A DNA stretch of 64,000 nt from Terramyces sp. JEL0728. Taxonomy: Eukaryota > Chytridiomycota > Chytridiomycetes > Rhizophydiales > Terramycetaceae. Of this stretch, positions 59,295 to 64,000 are shown in pieces. The stretch spans positions 1-64,000 of the forward strand of contig JADIIU010000042.1 in assembly GCA_027603945.1 (NCBI GenBank), given 5' to 3'. The translations under genes and the position numbers were made by a program. The notes below the pieces were generated by a model. The model was not told where the DNA came from and made no database searches. It worked only from the letters and a program-made list of their open reading frames with translations. Each line of letters starts with the position of its first letter. Positions within the stretch are counted from its first letter, which is position 1.

Positions 59295-59747
59295 GATTGC
59301 TGTTTTGAAAAGTAAAGAAAGGGAGCGAGGATTTTGGTTCAAGAAGTTTTTTTTTCTTGAACGTCAGCCAATCAAATACAAATTCTCCGATCACGTGAAA
59401 AATTATATTCTTAAATTGCAGGCATAGTTGCAAATTAAGGAGTTTTACTTTGATCGTAACTAAAAATTCGATTATGGATTCATTTAGCGCAATACAATAT
59501 TTCAGGTACTGGGTATTCATCAAAAGTATCCGCAAATTGAGTCTTAACGGGACCTGTACAATAAATCGGTATTATGGCTGCTTTAGGGATATTAGCTCGT
59601 AACCAATGAGGTGGAATGCATGTTACAACGTAGATCCTTGTTGGCTAGATAATTGGGTCACAATTGTACTACCAGAAAGCGTGGAACGTCACAAAAGCAG
59701 GTGATTTGTTGCGGCAGCGAAGCGGGAAACTCTTTCTAAATCTCCAA

Positions 59748-61294
59748 ATGTCCACTATTACAAATTTCATCAGCAACGCTCATACTCCGGTCTCTGGAGA
59801 AACGTTGCCAGTTCAATCTCCTGGAACAGGCAAAACCATTGCCCATGTCCAGTTGTCTACTCAGGATCAAGTAAACAGTGCTGTTGAACAAGCTCACTCT
59901 GCTTTCTTGTCTTGGAGGTGATTTTCATTAATATAGTAATCGCACTGTAAAGGATCGTGTGCAATATCTCATTAGATTCCACCAGCTGGTAATTAAACAC
60001 AAGGATGAACTGGCAGATTTGATTGTCCTTGAGCACGGAAAAGTATTTAGACTTAATGTAGACCAAAGAAGAAGCCCTTGCTGAAATTGCCAAAGGAAAT
60101 GAAACCGTAGAATTCGCCATTTCATTACCACAGCTTATGCTAGGACATACCCTAGAAGTTTCCCGTGGAGTATATTGCCAGGATGTTAGAAGACCTCACG
60201 GTGTAGCGGTGTCCATTGTCCCATTTAGTACGTGATGTTAATTCAGATTTCCCTTTCATGGTTCCAATGTGGACTCTTCCTATCGCAATTGCTACAGGAA
60301 ATACATTTATCTTGAAGCCATCGGAGAAGGTGCCCTTGACTATGAATAAAACAATGGAATTGATCAAGGAGGCTGGATTCCCTGAAGGAGTGGTCAATAT
60401 TGTAAACGGAACTGCAAACACCGTGCAGTTACTCTGCGACCATCCTAAAACTAAAGCAGTTACTTTTGTTGGGACCTCTCATGTTGCAGAATTGCTATCT
60501 CACCGCTGCAGATTATTAAACAAGAGAATTATTGCTTTGGGAGGGGCTAAAAACCATTTGGTAGCTTCAAGAGACTGTAATATTGATATGGCTTCATCTG
60601 ATATCGTTGCTTCGTTTACAGGATGCAGTGGGCAGCGTTGCATGGCTGCTTCAGTCTTGCTGACTCTGGGAAAACAACCCGAGCTGCTGAATGCGATTGT
60701 TCAAAAAGCGAAAGCATTTGTACCTGGACAGGCAGGCAAAGGTGTAATGGGCCCAGTAATTGATCAAGTATCTAGAGATAAAATCATTGGCTATATCAAT
60801 GATAGCGAAAAGACTGGTGCCCAAATCCTGCTTGATGGTCGTACATGGCTGAAGGATGAAAAATTGGTAGCTACAGGAGGTTTCTGGGTCGGGCCAACCG
60901 TAGTTTTGCACAAAAATAAGCAAGATAAAGCTTTGCATGACGAAATCTTTGGTCCAGTTATCAGTATCTATGAATGTGAAAACCAAGAAGAAGCAATTGC
61001 TATGGAAAACGAAAATCCCTATGGAAATGCTGGTAGTTTTGTTTAACAATAGCATGTATCTATACAAACAGCGGTGCTATTGCTGATTGGTTTACAAAAA
61101 GATTCTCGGCTGGAATGATTGGAGTGAATATTGGTGTCCCTGTTCCAAGAGAGCCATTTTCATTCGGGGGTATCAACAGAAGCAAGTTTGGTGATTTTGA
61201 CATTACTGGCCATGGCGGCATGGAATTCTTTACTTCATCGCGAAAGACTACTACCAAGTGGGTCATTCCAAAGGAAGCAAACTGGATGAACTAA
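59748..61294 (+). CDS. ALDH6A1: Methylmalonate-semialdehyde dehydrogenase (acylating), ALDH6
   Basis: CoA-dependent aldehyde dehydrogenase of valine and pyrimidine breakdown, normally mitochondrial. 489 aa; introns 59918-59936, 60043-60061, 60228-60246 (19 nt) and 61033-61052 (20). It has FILKPSEKVPLTMNKTMELI, ALGGAKNHLVAS, the catalytic Cys in GCSGQRCMAAS and DEIFGPVISIYECEN. The first ATG is at the mature-protein position, so no mitochondrial presequence is visible. An upstream exon could exist around 59575-59660 but I could not place it. Its substrate link to thymine/uracil degradation is noteworthy given the URC genes in the same window, but distance makes this only suggestive. Confidence 0.9.
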
Positions 61295-61371
61295 TAAATA
61301 TCTATGCGCAAGCGATACCTGTCCCTAAGTATTGATAGCGACTTGACAAATGAGGATGAACATTTTATATA

Positions 61372-62802
61372 TTAATATGTACCAATAACGCCCTTCATCA
61401 CTTTGTACATCAACGAAGACAACTGATGAGGTTCGGTTTGATACAATGACATGATAGTGCTCATAGCTCCACAGGTAGCAATTACATCCAAATGAGGGAT
61501 GGGGATCAAAGCGCCGTTTTGAATCATTAAAGTATAAAGAGATTGCAAACCTTTTGGAAGGACATACATTGCTAATTCAGCTCTCTTTGGTTTCTGCTCA
61601 ATCAAGATTGATAATCCAGTGATAATTCCTAAATAATAGAACAGGTATTTTTCAACTTGTTTTGGGAAAAGCCCTCTATGCAAGCACAATCCAGTTTGAA
61701 ACATGTAAACGTAACTGGCGATGAAACTAGAAGATATGGCGGTGGATTTGATTATCCTTGCCAGAGATTGTAGTGGACTAGGTTAGTAATCATTTACTTT
61801 TCAATAACGGATTTGAACTTGAAGAGCAGAGTTGGGACAGCATTCAATGAAAAGTACACTGGTGACATTTCCAAAAAGGTCTTGTACCATACGCCAGCCT
61901 GATACTTGACACAGCTATTTTCTCTTGCATGAATTGCACTACAAGGCAAATGCGGAGCGATGCCATTGTTTTCCTTGATATATTCAAATAAGCTCTTTGT
62001 GTTTTCTGGCGTTGCATGAGTTTTTACCAATGCGGCTTTTAGCGCTTCAATATTTGCAGGGAAATATCCGGCTTGATTCCCTTTGGTATTTTCCCTGTTC
62101 AGCTCTACAATGACTTTTGGGACTCTGCCGTGCTGAACAATCCAGCTGTAATCTAATTTAATTTAAAACTACATTCTCTAGGGATTGTCTCTGGATGCAT
62201 CGTATATGCGTACATGATTGAGGCAACCGCGAGTGAGAATAATAGCGTGTCTCCGTGAGGCATAGAGAATAAGTTGCGCTGTTTAAGAGCGTTCTTTGCT
62301 CCTTGAAGAGCTCTCATTGAAAATTGTTGAGCAATCGCAACTCTGTTCTCTGGCGATTCAATCAGCACTGCTAACCCAGCAATTGCTCCGGCAAAAGCAC
62401 CATTGCGCTTTAGATTCTTTTTCGTTTTGAAATGTAGAATATTTGAAATCAATTTCCAGGTCAGAGAGAAACTAGCAATCATCTTTGCAAAGCGTTGGGT
62501 TTCAAATCCCATCGAAGCTTTCAAAGCACTGAATACCGTAGTCCTATGTAAATATTTGTGTACCTTCCGCGAAAGACTGCAATCAATCTAATGATAAAAG
62601 ATACACCCCCGCGAAGTAGGAAAGCAACAAAGAACGATCTTGAAGCTCCTTTGAGCGAATGCTTTATGATTTCCTGGATGTTTTTCCATTCTGGTGGTGT
62701 AACTGGGGGTGTTTTTTCTACCAGCTTTATGCTTTCGTCAGACAGCTGCTTTTCCACCGCTGGTTTATCCTTGCTGTCCTCGTTTCCCAGCTCTTTGGTC
62801 AT
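61372..62802 (-). CDS. TMEM135: TMEM135-like membrane protein
   Basis: 456-aa multi-pass protein. Introns 62544-62563, 62153-62172 and 61778-61797, all 20 nt. A polar N-terminus (KLVEKTPPVTPPEWKNIQEI) is followed by Gly-rich helices typical of the TMEM135 / Tim17-like family (FFVAFLLRGGVSFIIRLIAV, NGAFAGAIAGLAVLIESPEN), APHLPCSAIHARENSCVKYQ (family Cys-His block), a second helical repeat (YLFYYLGIITGLSILIEQKP) and SSLMYKVMKGVIG at the end. TMEM135 acts on mitochondrial dynamics and peroxisomal lipid/cholesterol handling; the precise role here is inferred. Confidence 0.85.
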
Positions 62803-62998
62803 CTAGGAAAAACTGCAAACCACCGTAATTTAACTTTGGTGGGCGGGAATGCGGCCAAATACAATGCAAGGTCTGATTTGAAGGATCTCAAGAATTATTC
62901 CATTACTCTCGGTAATCCTTCCAACCCGCTCGTCTTTATCGTAGGATTATTATTATCAAAAAGCCGAATTTGGATTTCATTTATTTGACAGCTCAAAC

Positions 62999-63324
62999 TT
63001 ATTGCTTCTTGACAGCTCCGTAGCTTTTCTTGACATCCACACTCTGTTGCTCCCAATTCTTTTTGCTCTGCTGTTAGATTGCCATTACCGAATCTGCATT
63101 GCTCTGGACGACCATCGACCGTAAATCTATGTGAGAGACAACTCACCTGCCATATTCTTTGGCATTTCCTTTGGTATTTCCGACTCTATGGTTTTTTGAT
63201 TCCCCCATCGCTGGTCTTTTTCCGACACGTTGTTTACGAAATTTGGGTCAGAATCCCACTCATCATCATTGCTATTTTGGACTACAGGGTTCGGTTTGTC
63301 TAGCGTTGCTGTTGCCTTCCACAT
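62999..63324 (-). CDS. Cortactin N-terminus-like mini-protein
   Basis: 94 aa; introns 63127-63146 (20 nt) and 63068-63088 (21 nt). The N-terminus MWKATATL followed by DDEWDSDPNFVNNVSEKDQR and WGNQKT matches the Arp2/3-binding acidic region of cortactin/HS1 (MWKA..[21 protein letters not shown]). After it come LRSMVVQSNAD and KKSYGAVKKQ, like the segment before the first cortactin repeat, but no actin-binding repeats or SH3 domain follow. So this would touch Arp2/3 without binding filaments, if functional. Divergent from the next gene with 222 bp between starts. Confidence 0.72.
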
Positions 63325-63546
63325 TTTGTTAATTTGTAAAAAACCATTGTGAGAATCAATGTTCTCTATTCGAACGCGGAAATGAAACTGTTATCCGCCG
63401 ATAGTTGTGCTGCCAAATCAATAAAATAATTGTATTGGATAGTCGCGGCTTCATTTATTCGTTCGAGTTGTTTTATCAGTTGGTTTCTATTTACCTGACA
63501 ATGGATTTTCATTGTCTGCTGTCAAAATTCCTTTCAAATTTACAAA

Positions 63547-64000
63547 ATGGAAGATATCATAGACATAAGGAAAGAGATTGGAAATCTGGTGTTTGAAGGA
63601 TCAGTTTTCAATGACACGCCAATCAAGCAATCGGATAATCTGGATTTTGTAATTATAATTTAAACATTAGTCGTCTACCCCGAGAGTTGTACTAAAAGGT
63701 ACTTTGAATATTAACAAAGAACTGGAAGATCCAGGCTCCTTATTTCCGTCGACAATGCACACAAAACCCACTTCAAACAACGATTTAACATTCCCATCTA
63801 GCGCAACTAGCGACAAGCGGTTCTCCACAATGATTCCAAACAGATCGAGAAACGGTTCGATTAATGAAATTGGGCCGGATATTCCCGAGGAACACAACAA
63901 CTCTGCGAGAAACAGTGTGGAAAATTTGAATGTAAAAAGCGGCTTTGGATCAATAGGCTCGCTAACGAATTTATTTAAAAAGAAATCAAAAGGTTTGTGT
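63547..64000 (+). CDS. Unknown protein, N-terminal part (cut by right edge)
   Basis: Starts MEDIIDIRKEIGNLVFEGSV. A 22-nt intron at 63649-63670 precedes SSTPRVVLKG. The sequence to the edge is Ser/Asn-rich and disordered (PTSNNDLTFPSSATSDKRFS, SGFGSIGSLTNLFKKKSKG), perhaps a regulatory N-tail before a domain outside the window. A second stretch, 63690-63710, has the form of a 21-nt intron, but it is a multiple of three with no stop, so both readings stay in frame. I do not recognise the gene. Confidence 0.6.

Overview
The window is a compact nuclear segment from a unicellular eukaryote, most probably a flagellated, early-branching fungus or a close relative (chytrid, rozellid or aphelid grade). 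This placement is inferred from gene content. On the fungal side there are a P3A H+-ATPase, a URC-type uracil-catabolism gene set and a small family of GPI-like secreted proteins. On the flagellated, more animal-like side there are an axonemal dynein heavy chain (DNAH10 type), an LC8 light chain, a sperm-tail PG-rich-repeat protein, a KIF12-type kinesin, a cortactin-like N-terminal region, HEATR6, TMEM135, BORCS8 and USP30. I found no rRNA, tRNA, CRISPR array or transposon.

The most striking property is the introns. I placed 103 introns by restoring conserved reading frames. About half are exactly 20 nt, 99 of 103 are 19-23 nt, and only two (67 and 68 nt) are clearly longer. They start with GT, usually carry a TAAC/TAAT branch-like motif and end in AG (mostly TAG) a few bases later. 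Every complete spliced model has a coding length divisible by three. Because of these introns, unspliced frames break real genes into pieces.

Layout: (1-6 kb) H+-ATPase (cut by the left edge), mitochondrial-type USP30/Ubp16 deubiquitinase, lysine-rich H1-tail-like protein, three-RRM Nam8-like protein. (6-19 kb) tandem pair of Cys-rich single-pass surface proteins, large unknown membrane protein, Pcc1-like small protein, CCT3, two related secreted proteins on either side of a nitronate monooxygenase and a multi-thioredoxin-fold protein, 29-bp minisatellite, BORCS8-like protein. (19.5-33.6 kb) DNAH10-type dynein heavy chain. (33.7-41.3 kb) amino-acid/ethanolamine-type permease, tiny secreted Cys peptide, URC4, PG-rich-repeat protein, URC1 and uracil phosphoribosyltransferase: a physical cluster for uracil breakdown with a flagellar-type gene inserted in it. 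(41.3-50.9 kb) XPB helicase, a 1.9-kb gene-poor stretch, lipid-droplet-type hairpin protein, HEATR6, LC8, RCE1, PP4 catalytic subunit. (50.9-64 kb) tandem syntaxins, KIF12-like kinesin, telomerase reverse transcriptase, eS24, methylmalonate-semialdehyde dehydrogenase, TMEM135-like protein, cortactin-like mini-protein, and an unknown gene cut by the right edge.

Genes are packed with gaps often of only 20-200 bp, on both strands, with several very short divergent promoters. Three modules are visible: cilium/microtubule motors (DNAH10, LC8, PG-rich-repeat protein, kinesin), uracil catabolism (URC4, URC1, UPRT) and membrane traffic (two syntaxins, BORCS8, RCE1, lipid-droplet protein). All splice sites are inferred from sequence alone and have no transcript support here.
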